A DNA stretch of 64,000 bases from Ruegeria conchae (GTDB taxonomy: Bacteria; Pseudomonadota; Alphaproteobacteria; Rhodobacterales; Rhodobacteraceae), in the NCBI RefSeq assembly GCF_000192475.1, contig NZ_AEYW01000014.1, positions 62,001 through 126,000 of the forward strand, read 5' to 3'. The notes under the pieces were generated by a model, which saw only the letters and a list, made by a program, of their open reading frames with translations, was not told the DNA's origin and ran no database searches. Shown piece after piece: positions 46,177 through 55,012 of the stretch. Each line of letters opens with the position of its first letter. Positions within the stretch are counted from its first letter, which is position 1. The position numbers were made by a program, and so were the translations under genes.

Positions 46177-46336
46177 TCAACCGTTTCCGCATTGTCCGTT
46201 TCTCAGAAACTGAAAAACCTGCTGGTGAATATCCTGCGTGGATGGCTCCTGCATAGCCAGACATTGATCCACGTGGTCATTGCGTCCACGCTTCAATGGC
46301 GTAGTCTCTTTTCACCCGAATTGGCGTAGTTGTCCC

Positions 46337-47692
46337 ATGATAGACAATCATCAAAGCCTTCCCCAAGAGTCCGCCGATAGAATAACAAAACCCTTCGCAC
46401 GCTTCCTAGAGATCCAAGCGGCCGCGAGTGGGCTCCTGTTCCTGGCTGTTCTGCTGGCTTTGGCGCTGGCAAACTCGCCTTGGCAAGAAGGCTTCCTGGG
46501 CTTCTGGAAGACCCCTGTTGGCCTGACATTCGGTTCGTTCGATTTCACCCGCTCGCTGCGACACTGGATCAACGACGGGCTGATGACCCTCTTCTTTTTC
46601 GTGCTTTCTCTGGAGCTCAAGCGCGAGATCGTACTGGGCGAATTGCAAAACCCGCGACAGGCCGCCCTGCCGTTCGCGGGCGCTTTGGGCGGCATGGTGG
46701 TGCCGGTCGCGTTCTATCATTTGTTGATGTCCGGGCAGCCCGGGGCGCACGGCTGGGGAACCGTGATGGCAACCGATACGGCGTTCGTGATTGGATGCCT
46801 GGCGCTTTTCGGAAGGCGGATCCCGTCCACCTTGCGTCTGTTCCTTCTTTCTCTGGCCATTTTTGACGATGTCGGCGCAATTCTCGTCGTCGCCTTCGGT
46901 TACGGGGAAGCGTTGAACTGGTCGGCGCTCGGTTTGGGTCTGCTGGGAATTGGTGTCGTCGCAGGCGCCTCGCGCGTCGGGATCAGAAGTGTCCCGGTTT
47001 ATTTTCTTCTCGGTGCGGCAGTCTGGCTATGCATCGATGCCTCCGGCGTTCATGCGACCATCGCAGGGGTCATTCTGGGCCTTATGACGCCGACGCGCAT
47101 CTGGGTAAGCGATGCCCGGCTGCATGCAATCCTTGGACGCCTACGCGCCGTTCCGGCCGGCGATCGGCAGCAGGGAGATACCGCAACCCGCCATAACCTG
47201 CGTCAAGCAAGCAGAGCGGTCACGGAGGCACTCTCGCCAGTCGAACGGCTCGAGACAATGCTGCACCCTTGGGTCGGCTTTGCAATCATGCCGATTTTCG
47301 CGCTGGCAAATGCCGGCATCACGGTTCAGGGTGCCGATTTCGAACAACCGGTCTCCTTGGCGATAATTGTCGGTCTGGTGCTAGGAAAACCGATCGGCGT
47401 CTTCGGGTTCAGCTGGCTAGCTGTCCGATCAGGCCTGGCAGTGTTAGCGCCGGGCTTGTCGGGGCCGTTAATTCTGGCCGGCTCGTTTCTAACTGGTATC
47501 GGTTTCACGATGTCGCTGTTCATAGCGGGCTTGGCCTTCGATCCGGCGACGCTGAACGCCGCAAAGCTTGGAATTCTCTCAGGATCAGCTATTGCCGCAA
47601 CGGCCGGGATCCTCATGCTGCTCCTGCTGACAATTCACGCAGCGCGCACAAAAAGCGCCACAAGCACCGCAGAACAAGGCCGGGTACCCTAG
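46337..47692 (+). CDS. nhaA: Na+/H+ antiporter NhaA
   Basis: 451 residues from ATG 46337 (MIDNHQSLPQES); the TTG at 46280 is less likely. Twelve hydrophobic segments. The ion-binding Asp pair is in LAIFDDVGAILVV, and TLFFFVLSLELKREIVLGEL and GIGFTMSLFIAGLAF are conserved NhaA blocks. It exchanges sodium for protons at alkaline pH. Its stop overlaps by 4 bp the stop of the convergent permease gene. Confidence 0.93.
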   Translation: MIDNHQSLPQESADRITKPFARFLEIQAAASGLLFLAVLLALALANSPWQEGFLGFWKTPVGLTFGSFDFTRSLRHWINDGLMTLFFFVLSLELKREIVLGELQNPRQAALPFAGALGGMVVPVAFYHLLMSGQPGAHGWGTVMATDTAFVIGCLALFGRRIPSTLRLFLLSLAIFDDVGAILVVAFGYGEALNWSALGLGLLGIGVVAGASRVGIRSVPVYFLLGAAVWLCIDASGVHATIAGVILGLMTPTRIWVSDARLHAILGRLRAVPAGDRQQGDTATRHNLRQASRAVTEALSPVERLETMLHPWVGFAIMPIFALANAGITVQGADFEQPVSLAIIVGLVLGKPIGVFGFSWLAVRSGLAVLAPGLSGPLILAGSFLTGIGFTMSLFIAGLAFDPATLNAAKLGILSGSAIAATAGILMLLLLTIHAARTKSATSTAEQGRVP

Positions 47693-49488
47693 AATGGGAA
47701 GAATACCGGGATCACCCCGACCACGGCTGCGCCGACGATAAGATTCATCGGAACGCCGATCCTCAGGAAGTCGGAAAACCTGTAGTTCCCTGCGCCATAT
47801 ACCAACGTGTTGGTCTGATAGCCGACCGGAGTGGCGAAACTTGCACTTGCGCCAAACATCACAGCGACGACGAACGGCTTGGCGTCGACACCGAGTTGTT
47901 CCGCAACACCGATCGCGAGAGGTGTAACGACGACGGCTACGGCGTTGTTGGTAACCGCCTCGGTGAGCGCCGAAGACAGTATGTAGATCACAGCGAGCGT
48001 GACAATTAGGGGCAACTCTACGAGAGTCGGCACCAATGTCTCCACGATCAGGTTGACTGCTCCTGCATTCTGCATACCGCTGCCGACGATTAGCATGGAA
48101 AAGATCAGCACAAGGACGCTGGCGTCGATGGACGCCCAGGCTTCGCCGCTGTCGATGCACCGGAGCACGAGGATGGCAGCGACCGCGACAAGGGCAAGCA
48201 CGCTGATCTCGGCGAACCCGGCTGCGGCGAGCGCCACAACCGCGAAAAGCGCGAACAGAGCCAGCGGCGCTTTCCCGCGGCGGAAGGCGCGCCCCCCGGC
48301 ATCCGTGATCGCGGCAAGATCGCCCGCCTCGGTCATTCGGGCAAAGCCTTCAGGCGTTCCTTCCAAAAGCAGCGTATCGGCGGGGCGCAATAGCGCCGTC
48401 GACAGGTCGGGTCCAAGCACTTCCCCATGTCGGTGGGCACCAAGAGCACGCATGCCGTATCGGTGCCCCATGGCAAGCTGGGCAATGCGCACTCCGCGGC
48501 TTCGGCGTGAAAGCGTCACGATAGCTTCGGCGACGATCAGCTCCGAGGTGTTTTCGGCCGCTGGCCCCTGGCGCAACCCGACTTCGATCCCTTCAATTTT
48601 CCTGAGGGTGAGCAGTTCTGATGTCGCAACCTTGGCAATGATCCTGTCGCCCGGTTCGAGTATGTGTTCACCCAAACCCTGTCTCTTGACTCCAGAACGC
48701 GCACGGATGCCGACGATTTCAATACCTCTTCGGCTGAGGGTGGCGATTTCATCAATCGTTCGACCAATATTCGGGTAGTCCTCTCGCGGGCGTACCTCGG
48801 TCAAAAAAGTCGCTTCATCGTCGCCGCCCTGTTCCGCAATATCCTTTCGGTCCGGCAGCAGGACAGGTCCAAGCAGGAGGAGCGCCACACCGCCTGTGGC
48901 CGCGGCCACCAGACCGACCGGTGTGATCTCGAAAATTGAAAACGGTTCCAAGCCAGACGCCTGGGAAACGCCGTCCACCAGAAGGTTGGTCGACGTGCCG
49001 ATCAGAGTACACGTCCCGCCCAGGACGGACATGTAGGATAGCGGAATCAACAGGCGTGTCGCAGCAAAGCCCAGGCTCTGCGCCAAACGAATGGCCACCG
49101 GTATGAGGACGATGACGACCGGAGTGTTGTTAATCAGACCCGAGGCGACTAGCGTCGCGATGAGAAACGCCGCTATACCGGCGACCGGGCGCTTGCTCCC
49201 TGCGGCGACAACCTTGTTCGCAAGTGCGTCGAGAAGCCCGGTTCGGACCAGCGCGCCGCTGATCACGAACATCGCAGCGATCGTTATGGGTGCAGGGTTC
49301 GAAAACGCTGCCAAAACTTCATTCGTGGGGACAAACCCCAAGACGACAAACAGCGCGGCGGCCCCCGCAGCGGTTACGTCCGGTTCGAAGCGCTCGGAAA
49401 GAAATGCTGCGAACAGAAGGACGACAACTGCGAGCGCAAGATAGGGTTCATAGTCGGCGATGAGATCAATCAGTCCGCCCTCCTTCAT
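47689..49488 (-). CDS. SLC13/DASS-family permease with two TrkA-C domains
   Basis: 599 residues. Membrane halves at about 15-215 and 405-599, with the DASS motifs LINNTPVVIVLIP and TEAVTNNAVAVVVTP, and a cytoplasmic middle with two RCK-C/TrkA-C-like domains (IVGIRARSGVKRQGLGEHIL, then ALGAHRHGEVLGPDLSTALL). Such proteins carry sulfate, dicarboxylates or other anions; here the substrate is open. AAAGG stands before ATG 49488. Tail to tail with nhaA. The 220 bp upstream (49489-49709) hold no gene. Confidence 0.9.
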   Translation of the reverse strand: MKEGGLIDLIADYEPYLALAVVVLLFAAFLSERFEPDVTAAGAAALFVVLGFVPTNEVLAAFSNPAPITIAAMFVISGALVRTGLLDALANKVVAAGSKRPVAGIAAFLIATLVASGLINNTPVVIVLIPVAIRLAQSLGFAATRLLIPLSYMSVLGGTCTLIGTSTNLLVDGVSQASGLEPFSIFEITPVGLVAAATGGVALLLLGPVLLPDRKDIAEQGGDDEATFLTEVRPREDYPNIGRTIDEIATLSRRGIEIVGIRARSGVKRQGLGEHILEPGDRIIAKVATSELLTLRKIEGIEVGLRQGPAAENTSELIVAEAIVTLSRRSRGVRIAQLAMGHRYGMRALGAHRHGEVLGPDLSTALLRPADTLLLEGTPEGFARMTEAGDLAAITDAGGRAFRRGKAPLALFALFAVVALAAAGFAEISVLALVAVAAILVLRCIDSGEAWASIDASVLVLIFSMLIVGSGMQNAGAVNLIVETLVPTLVELPLIVTLAVIYILSSALTEAVTNNAVAVVVTPLAIGVAEQLGVDAKPFVVAVMFGASASFATPVGYQTNTLVYGAGNYRFSDFLRIGVPMNLIVGAAVVGVIPVFFPF

Positions 49489-49709
49489 TCATACCTTTGC
49501 CGCTGACGATATGGCGGTCACAGCATCCACCTTCCTGATTAGAGCGACAACTGAGTAATCAGCCCAATTGTCCCGACAATACTGGCTCAGAAAGAAACCC
49601 AACTGGCACAGACGTGGCCGTCCGTGGAACGACAAATGTCCTATTTAGGTGCCCCCAGTTTCCTATCCAACGCGCCAATTCACTGACCAGTGGCAATATT
49701 TCGCAAGGC

Positions 49710-50837
49710 TCAGACGGGAAGTGCCCGGGCCTCTGCAAACGATAGCAATCTGCGGCTTTTCTCATCCCAAAGGTGCAGTCGCGCGCAGCGGAAGCTTTCC
49801 CAAAGCGTAATGCGTCTGGTCTGCGCCAGGGCGTCGTGATCCTTGACTACGTCGTGCAAACGGTAAAAGGGGATGCGGCTGGCCAGATGATGCACATGGT
49901 GGACTCCGATGTTCCCGGTGATCCAGCGCAGGATGCCGGGCAGAGCGTAGTGCGAACTGCCGTGAAGGGACGCGTCCCGGATGTTCCAGTCTTCCTCGTG
50001 CCGCCAGCTGGTTTTCTCAAACTGATGCTGCATGTAGAAAAACCACATGCCGGCTATTGCGGCCAGAAGCATCGTCGGCAGGAAGACGAACAGCAGTACT
50101 TCCCACCCGCCCAGCAAGACAATCACTGTCAGAGTGAGGCCTATGGCAGCGTTTGTCGCCATCGCACTCAACCAGTAGCGCCAGCCGGACCGCATCAGAT
50201 GGACGGGCAGCCGGTTGTGCAGAAAGAACGTGTAAAACGGCACCACCCCGAACAGGAAAACCGGATGGCGTAACAGGCGGTAAAGCGTACGGCCGGGCCA
50301 TCCCTTCCCGCGGTACTCTCTGACTGTCAGCACCGGCAGGTCTCCGATGCCCCGCCGGTCCAGGTTTCCGCTCGTGGCGTGGTGGATCGCGTGGGTCTTG
50401 CGCCAGACGTCATAGGGCGTCAGCGTGATAACGCCAATCACGCGACCGATCCAATCGCACAGACGCCGGTCGCGGAACAGGGAACCATGTCCGCAGTCGT
50501 GCTGGATTATGAACAGCCGGAGCAGGAAGGCTGCATTCGCCAACGCGAGAGCCAGTGCCAACACGGTGCTGATCGAGAGCACCCACCAGGCAACCGCCCA
50601 TATTGCCACGAAAGGCACGAGCGTGACCGTCAGTTCGAAAATGCTGCGGGAGGGGATTGGCTGCCGGTACTTCATCAGGGTTCGTGTCCAGTCTGATGCG
50701 GTCAGCTGCGCCTCTTCCTGTCTCGGACCGGTTACACCGGAGGGGTATCCCGCGCCGGGTGCCCCACCCGTGACGGGCAAGGGACCTGGCTGGACCCGCG
50801 CTTGCCGCGCGGTCGAGGCAGATCCGGCTTTCAACAT
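49710..50837 (-). CDS. Membrane fatty acid desaturase
   Basis: About 375 residues from ATG 50837 (MLKAGSASTARQ). The frame extends to 50975 where ATGA overlaps the upstream stop, but the extra 46 residues look like low-complexity leader; start uncertain. Three His boxes: HDCGHGS, HAIHH and HHVHH, plus four helices (LALALALANAAFLLRLFII and others): a di-iron acyl-lipid or acyl-CoA desaturase (FA_desaturase). It would modify membrane fluidity, which fits with the neighbouring ion transporters and Crp/Fnr gene as an envelope adaptation set. Confidence 0.88.
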   Translation of the reverse strand: MLKAGSASTARQARVQPGPLPVTGGAPGAGYPSGVTGPRQEEAQLTASDWTRTLMKYRQPIPSRSIFELTVTLVPFVAIWAVAWWVLSISTVLALALALANAAFLLRLFIIQHDCGHGSLFRDRRLCDWIGRVIGVITLTPYDVWRKTHAIHHATSGNLDRRGIGDLPVLTVREYRGKGWPGRTLYRLLRHPVFLFGVVPFYTFFLHNRLPVHLMRSGWRYWLSAMATNAAIGLTLTVIVLLGGWEVLLFVFLPTMLLAAIAGMWFFYMQHQFEKTSWRHEEDWNIRDASLHGSSHYALPGILRWITGNIGVHHVHHLASRIPFYRLHDVVKDHDALAQTRRITLWESFRCARLHLWDEKSRRLLSFAEARALPV

Positions 50838-50971
50838 GTCAGTTTGGACGCTGCCGTCTTGGTGGCATGTGCCAACTGGCATGTCTTGATGACCGGGCTG
50901 TTGGCCCTGTGCCTTGTACGAGTTGGACGAAAACGGCATAGGCAATGTCCAACCCGGTGCAATTGAGCATG

Positions 50972-51214
50972 TCATCCCGGCGGCCTCCGAACGGAGTTCC
51001 CGCCAGCAATGATCCGGTTGATCAGAGCCGCCACGGCCAGGTGCGCCTCTATCTCGTTGTCAGTGCCAGCCGCGTTCTCATGTGTCTTTGCCGCATCGCG
51101 CAGGATACCCACGATCTCGTGTTCAGGCAGGACTTTGTTATCGTTCATAGCCAGCAGCAGTGCTTCGCAGATCGAGAGGGCGGCCACTCCCGGGAAGTCC
51201 TTCTCGCTAAGCAT
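50972..51214 (-). CDS. Small uncharacterised protein
   Basis: 80 residues with AAGGA before ATG 51214. Helical: MLSEKDFPGVAALSICEALL, then AHLAVAALINRIIAGGNSVR. No membrane segment. Upstream of, and possibly cotranscribed with, the desaturase. Divergent from the Crp/Fnr gene over 154 bp. Family unknown to me. Confidence 0.65.
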   Translation of the reverse strand: MLSEKDFPGVAALSICEALLLAMNDNKVLPEHEIVGILRDAAKTHENAAGTDNEIEAHLAVAALINRIIAGGNSVRRPPG

Positions 51215-51368
51215 TTTGTGGTTTCCTTCCAGGTAACGCTTAGAGTTACGCGCGACCGGGCGGCCTCGCTTTTCACCAGCATCTTCGCAGAAAAAAGGCT
51301 AAGCTGGGCTAACCGAAAGCAGTCTCCGCACGATTGCGTCTGGAGATTTTTCGGCTTGTGAGGCCCCG

Positions 51369-52103
51369 ATGACGGATATCTTAGAAAGCCCGCTTACAAA
51401 GAAGTTACAAGTCTTCCTCGCCTTGTCTGAAGATGAATTGGATGTTTTGAAGCGTCTGCATCTGCGCCGCCGGTCCTTCACGGCGGGGCGTGATCTTGTG
51501 CATCAGGGGCAATCTGATCAGGCCGCTTACATTCTGGCCGCCGGCTGGGTGTGTTCCTACAAGCTTCAGCCGGACGGAACCCGACAGATCGTAGACTTCC
51601 AGATACCAGGGGATTTTCTTGGATTGCGCAGCGTCCTGCTGCGCACCTCCGACCACAGTTTCGAGCCGGTCACGGACATTCAGGCGGTGGAGGTTCTGGT
51701 GGACGACCTTCTGGATGCATTCACGAAAACCCCTCGCCTGGCGGCAGCCTTTCTTTGGGCAGCATCACGGGACGAAGCCATGGTGGTCGAGCATCTCGTT
51801 GGAGTTGGTCGGCGGTCCGCGGATGCGCGCATGGCGCATTTTCTTCTGGAACTGGGGGCAAGGCTGAAGTTGGTCGGAATGGGGAGCAAGGAAGGGTACG
51901 CCTGCCCATTGACACAGTATCATCTTGCTGATGCACTCGGCCTAAGTGCTGTCCATGTGAACCGTGTTTTGCGGAAGCTTCGCGAAAGCGGTCTGCTGAC
52001 CTTTCAGGACGGCCGCGTGACGTTCGACAATTATGACGGATTGGTGGGCTTTTCGGGTTTCGATCCGGCATATCTGGATCAGACCGACCCACTTCTGAAA
52101 TGA
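51369..52103 (+). CDS. Crp/Fnr-family transcriptional regulator
   Basis: 244 residues, GAGG upstream of the ATG. Cyclic-nucleotide-like barrel (VHQGQSDQAAYILAAGWVCS, then IPGDFLGLRS) and a Crp-type HTH (QYHLADALGLSAVHVNRVLR). Only isolated Cys residues, so no FNR iron-sulfur cluster; the signal is unknown. The C-terminal tail FDNYDGLVGFSGFDPAYLDQ closely matches the partial gene at the right edge of the window (FDDYDGLVTLAGFDPTYLDQ), so the two are paralogues. It precedes the left LPAGEY gene set. Confidence 0.9.
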   Translation: MTDILESPLTKKLQVFLALSEDELDVLKRLHLRRRSFTAGRDLVHQGQSDQAAYILAAGWVCSYKLQPDGTRQIVDFQIPGDFLGLRSVLLRTSDHSFEPVTDIQAVEVLVDDLLDAFTKTPRLAAAFLWAASRDEAMVVEHLVGVGRRSADARMAHFLLELGARLKLVGMGSKEGYACPLTQYHLADALGLSAVHVNRVLRKLRESGLLTFQDGRVTFDNYDGLVGFSGFDPAYLDQTDPLLK

Positions 52104-52106
52104 AGA

Positions 52107-52145
52107 AGGCCGCCCTTCGCTAAGCTTGGGCGGCCTGATTTTCTT
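52107..52145. terminator. Rho-independent terminator, bidirectional
   Basis: AGGCCGCCC (52107-52115) pairs perfectly with GGGCGGCCT (52128-52136), loop of 12 nt, then GATTTTCTTC. It starts 4 bp after the Crp/Fnr stop. On the opposite side CTTC-rich sequence gives an A/G run for the minus-strand gene ending at 52161, so it may serve both. Confidence 0.85.
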
Positions 52146-52160
52146 CTAAGACGAGATCAG

Positions 52161-52349
52161 TCAGATAATCTCTTCTGCAGCCGCGTCGAGTTCCCGGTTC
52201 GTCTCGTCGTAGTTCTTCGCCGCGTGCGCTTTCTCGGCAGCCTGGTAGTGTTCCAGCGCCCGATCCTTTCTGGGACCGGCAGGCGCTTTGTCACAAGCTG
52301 CTTTGACCGAGGTCATCTTCTCGGTGACATTGGTTTGTTCAGGCGTCAT
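52161..52349 (-). CDS. Small uncharacterised protein
   Basis: 62 residues from ATG 52349 (MTPEQTNVTEKMTSVKAACD) with AGGAAAGG upstream; a longer frame lacks a site. Helical and charged, ending ETNRELDAAAEEII. Similar short proteins occur in rhodobacterial genomes; function unknown. Convergent with the Crp/Fnr gene at the shared terminator. Confidence 0.6.
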   Translation of the reverse strand: MTPEQTNVTEKMTSVKAACDKAPAGPRKDRALEHYQAAEKAHAAKNYDETNRELDAAAEEII

Positions 52350-52673
52350 TAGAATGTCCTTTCCTGGACATTCCGAGAATAGGAGACGCTGGGCAATGCA
52401 GCCCGTTTCAAGAACCGCACGCTTCACGCGCTTCTATTTTGCTCGGAAATGAGTGCCGCCGGAGATTCGGCAGGCACGAAGCCATGTACTCATCTTCTCC
52501 GCTCCGTTGCACTGACGCAGGTTAGCCTGGGACACTCGAAAGTTGTACTGTCCGCTTGGGCATCGGCTGTAGTGGTCAAGTTCTGGTTCTGAATCCAGAC
52601 CCCAGGGGCCGGTTCACATGTCAATAAGTTCGTTAGAGGTTTCGCCCCAAGGTGAAGATTTATCCTGCTGGAG
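52350..52673. other. Gene-free stretch with shared 21-mer
   Basis: No gene. At 52505-52525 it holds the complement of a 21-base sequence (CTAACCTGCGTCAGTGCAACG) that occurs again on the plus strand at 63626-63646, near the other end of the duplicated gene sets. The rest resembles the degenerate intergenic repeats of the window. Confidence 0.55.
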
Positions 52674-53072
52674 TCAGGTGGTGGGGGTTTGCTGATGTGA
52701 CAGCCGCAGCCACCGACCGTTGTCCAGAAAATATGTGGACGCGCAGAGCGCCTCATAGATTGGTGAACCCGACTTTTCAGCGAATACGCGATAGGCGAGC
52801 ACGGCAATGGCTCCTTGCCTGATTTGGCTACGGTCTTTCATTTCCACGGTTCGCCAGCCCGTGTTTTTCTTCATATGCTCCAGGATCTGTTCGCCCTGAA
52901 GGATGCCTGGCGGATAGGGAAGTATCATCACTGCATTTGTTGCAGTCACCGTGCGAGCGCTGTCCGCGCCGCTGGTCCAGTGTCGCGCCTCCAGATCCCA
53001 GAGGATCGCATTGTCCAGACCGGGCGTGCCGCCCTGCCTGCGGTCGCCGTCCTGTGCTTTGCCCAAGGTCAT
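52674..53072 (-). CDS. NTF2-like (SnoaL/DUF4440-type) small protein
   Basis: 132 residues from ATG 53072 (MTLGKAQDGDRRQGG), overlapping the upstream stop by 4 nt. ILWDLEARHWTSGADSA, then YRVFAEKSGSPIYEALCAST and a final WLRLSHQQTP suggest the alpha+beta cone of NTF2-like proteins. No catalytic residues assigned. Second gene of a two-gene operon with 53069-53491. Confidence 0.65.
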   Translation of the reverse strand: MTLGKAQDGDRRQGGTPGLDNAILWDLEARHWTSGADSARTVTATNAVMILPYPPGILQGEQILEHMKKNTGWRTVEMKDRSQIRQGAIAVLAYRVFAEKSGSPIYEALCASTYFLDNGRWLRLSHQQTPTT

Positions 53073-53491
53073 TGGCCCGTTCCCGGAGTGCCAGCGAGTA
53101 TTAATTGCACAATCAGAAAGAAGATCGTCAGTACCGCCCATATCAATCCAGGAAAATTTGCCGGCCGGTTTTCCACACCACCAGAATCAGCCCTTAAACG
53201 CTTACGTCGTTTGGGAAGAAGACGGGTCAGTTCCCGCGCGAGCGTTCCGCTATCCTGTTTGAGTTCGGGCACGTCACGGAATTGCGACAACAGCATCTCC
53301 AGTCGCGAACCAGCGGCCTTTTCCTCCAAAGCGGCAAGCGCGGCTGCCTCTTCCCAAGGTTCGAGTTTTAGCCTTGCAAGGGCCGAAAGTACCGTAACAG
53401 CATTGCCTTTCCGGTCTTCACCAACGAAGGCCTGCAAAAAACGATCGAACTCAGGGCTATGCGGGTAAAGAATGCCACCTGCGGGCATCAC
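53069..53491 (-). CDS. Uncharacterised protein with C-terminal membrane anchor
   Basis: 140 residues with GGAGG before ATG 53491. N-terminal 100 residues are soluble and helical (YPHSPEFDRFLQAFVGEDR, then LSALARLKLEPWEEAAALAA); residues about 114-133 form one hydrophobic helix (LIWAVLTIFFLIVQLILAG). It is probably held at the inner membrane by its tail. Divergent from the left LPAGEY gene set; no known family recognised. Confidence 0.7.
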   Translation of the reverse strand: MMPAGGILYPHSPEFDRFLQAFVGEDRKGNAVTVLSALARLKLEPWEEAAALAALEEKAAGSRLEMLLSQFRDVPELKQDSGTLARELTRLLPKRRKRLRADSGGVENRPANFPGLIWAVLTIFFLIVQLILAGTPGTGQ

Positions 53492-53562
53492 CGTTTCCTC
53501 CTTTTCAATGTTTTCGGATCTTGGGAGCGAACGTGCCGAATGACCGGGGCCTCCTCTGGCAG

Positions 53563-53590
53563 GATCAAAATGTTTCGGATTGTTTTGATC
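53563..53590. promoter_or_regulatory. Perfect 8-bp-arm dyad in divergent promoter region
   Basis: GATCAAAA (53563-53570) is the exact complement of TTTTGATC (53583-53590), spacer 12 bp. It lies in the 346-bp gene-free space between the minus operon (start 53491) and the first LPAGEY gene (start 53838). It contains TTGAT-like halves but in the reverse order of an FNR box, so assignment to the Crp/Fnr regulator is a guess. Confidence 0.4.
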
Positions 53591-53837
53591 ATACCCGCAT
53601 CGCCTGGAGCATGCGCTGACGCAGATCAGCCGGTGTCCAAACTTCTGAAGTCAAGCATCAGGGCAGCTCCAAGGTTCGCCAGCACTGCCCAGGGCCCAGC
53701 GGCGCTAACATGGGTCAGCGCGCATCGCCCGGTTCTGGGATAATGTATGATGACCGCAAATGCAGGCTACCTCTCTGCAATCAGGATACGGCAGCCTTTG
53801 CAGCGCGGAAGGCACGTATACATCGCGGAGACCGGAG

Positions 53838-54104
53838 ATGGCGCTGCGTTCAATCAGATCCACCGTGACCTTCCCGCGCCCGTTTACCCTATCCGGATAT
53901 TCGGACGAGCTGCCTGCCGGTGAATACGAAGTATTGGTTGAGGAAGAACTTATCGAGACGCTGAGTTTCCCGGCTTACCGCAGAACAGCGATTTTCCTGA
54001 CTATAAACGGCAAGGGGCGTTCGCTGGGCCGAACAGAAATGCGGCCAATTACCTGGACCGACCTGGAAACGGCACTTGGCCGCGGCATTCAATATGACAC
54101 CTGA
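53838..54104 (+). CDS. LPAGEY protein, short form (left copy)
   Basis: 88 residues from ATG 53838 with GGAGACCGGAG upstream. Conserved N-terminal motif FTLSGYSDELPAGEYEV, then RRTAIFLTINGKG and GRTEMRPITWTDLETAL. Mostly beta, no signal or helix anchor. The paralogue at 63104-63412 has FSLSGYPDELPAGEYEV and GRTEMRPIDPEDFELAL. Both are followed by a MNTPEWLKPG protein. Function unknown; 'LPAGEY' is my label. Confidence 0.75.
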   Translation: MALRSIRSTVTFPRPFTLSGYSDELPAGEYEVLVEEELIETLSFPAYRRTAIFLTINGKGRSLGRTEMRPITWTDLETALGRGIQYDT

Positions 54105-54142
54105 AGATAGCGAGGCGGCGCTTTGCCGCTGGAGGAACTACA

Positions 54143-54529
54143 ATGAACACTCCCGAATGGCTTAAACCTGGCCTCTACGGCGCCGTCATCGGCGCGGTAC
54201 TTGTTAGTGTAGCTGGATTTTCTTGGGGCGGCTGGGTAACCGACCGAACCTCGAACGACAGGTCCGTGGCGATGGCCCGCGAACATGTTGTCACCGCATT
54301 GGTGCCTGTCTGTCTGGACATGGCCCGATCCGATCCGGAACGGGCTGCCAAGATGGCGGCGATCCGGGCAGCCTCTACCTTCCGGCAGCGAGAGGCCCTC
54401 ATGGCGGCTGGCTGGGCGACAGTACCAGGCACAGAGACCCCGAACCGGGACATCGCGCACGCCTGCCTTGCAGCCCTTGACGTAAACAAGTCACCGGAGC
54501 GTCCGGAAAACACGATCAATGAAGGATGA
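54143..54529 (+). CDS. MNTPEWLKPG membrane protein (left copy)
   Basis: 128 residues, GGAGGAACTACA before the ATG. One N-terminal helix (LYGAVIGAVLVSVAGFSWGG) followed by a soluble part with conserved Cys (VTALVPVCLDMARSDPERAA) and MAAGWATVPGTETPNRDIAH. Paralogue at 62747-63100 keeps all of these, including both Cys positions. Predicted N-in anchor with the rest in the periplasm. Stop overlaps the next start by 4 nt. Confidence 0.75.
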   Translation: MNTPEWLKPGLYGAVIGAVLVSVAGFSWGGWVTDRTSNDRSVAMAREHVVTALVPVCLDMARSDPERAAKMAAIRAASTFRQREALMAAGWATVPGTETPNRDIAHACLAALDVNKSPERPENTINEG

Positions 54530-54996
54530 GCAGCGCCATGTCACCACCTCTGCCTGAAACAACCGATCTTGAACGGCGCGTTCTAGCCCATGAACGGGTT
54601 CTCCAGTCGCTTATTGCTTACATGTCCCACACAGAACCGCGTTTCCTTGAGCACTTGAAAAAGCGTTTTGTTGAGCCGATGGCCATGGTGCGGCACGAGC
54701 ATGACCACCGGAACGCGGATGATTACGCGGAGGAGTTCATTCGCGCCGTGATGGCCCTTGGAGAAACGCAATTGCCAAAGGCGGCGAGCTCCAGGGATCT
54801 CAAGAAGCCATTACACCAACCGAAAAAAAGACAAACTTCGGCACACCCCTATTATCCAACCGCGCAAGCTGATCGTGTCCGTGTCAGAGAGAGGAATGGG
54901 ATCTGGGAGGTCAAGGTGGATGGTGTGTTCCACGGGGACTACCACGACAAGGGCATTGCTCTGGCGGCCGCAGCCTTGGCCCGCTTGTCGCTTTGA
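54526..54996 (+). CDS. Uncharacterised protein
   Basis: 156 residues, start in a 4-nt overlap with the preceding gene. N-terminal helical part (DLERRVLAHERVLQSLIAYM, then MVRHEHDHRNADDYAEEFIR); a basic linker; and a C-terminal beta unit (RERNGIWEVKVDGVFHGDYH) resembling small DUF2188-like domains. No counterpart in the right gene set. Unknown function. Confidence 0.65.
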   Translation: MSSAMSPPLPETTDLERRVLAHERVLQSLIAYMSHTEPRFLEHLKKRFVEPMAMVRHEHDHRNADDYAEEFIRAVMALGETQLPKAASSRDLKKPLHQPKKRQTSAHPYYPTAQADRVRVRERNGIWEVKVDGVFHGDYHDKGIALAAAALARLSL

Positions 54997-55012
54997 TGAA
55001 AGGACTTCTCCT

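Noticed and set aside
46280..46336. TTG start 19 codons upstream for nhaA
   Set aside because: No ribosome site, and NhaA proteins begin close to the ATG at 46337.
50838..50975. 46-residue N-terminal extension of the desaturase
   Set aside because: Although ATGA overlaps the upstream stop, the extension is of a composition unlike desaturases; kept only as an alternative start.
53563..53590. FNR box (TTGAT-N4-ATCAA)
   Set aside because: The arms are in the opposite order (ATCAA first) and the spacer is 12, so it is not an FNR-type site, only a dyad.
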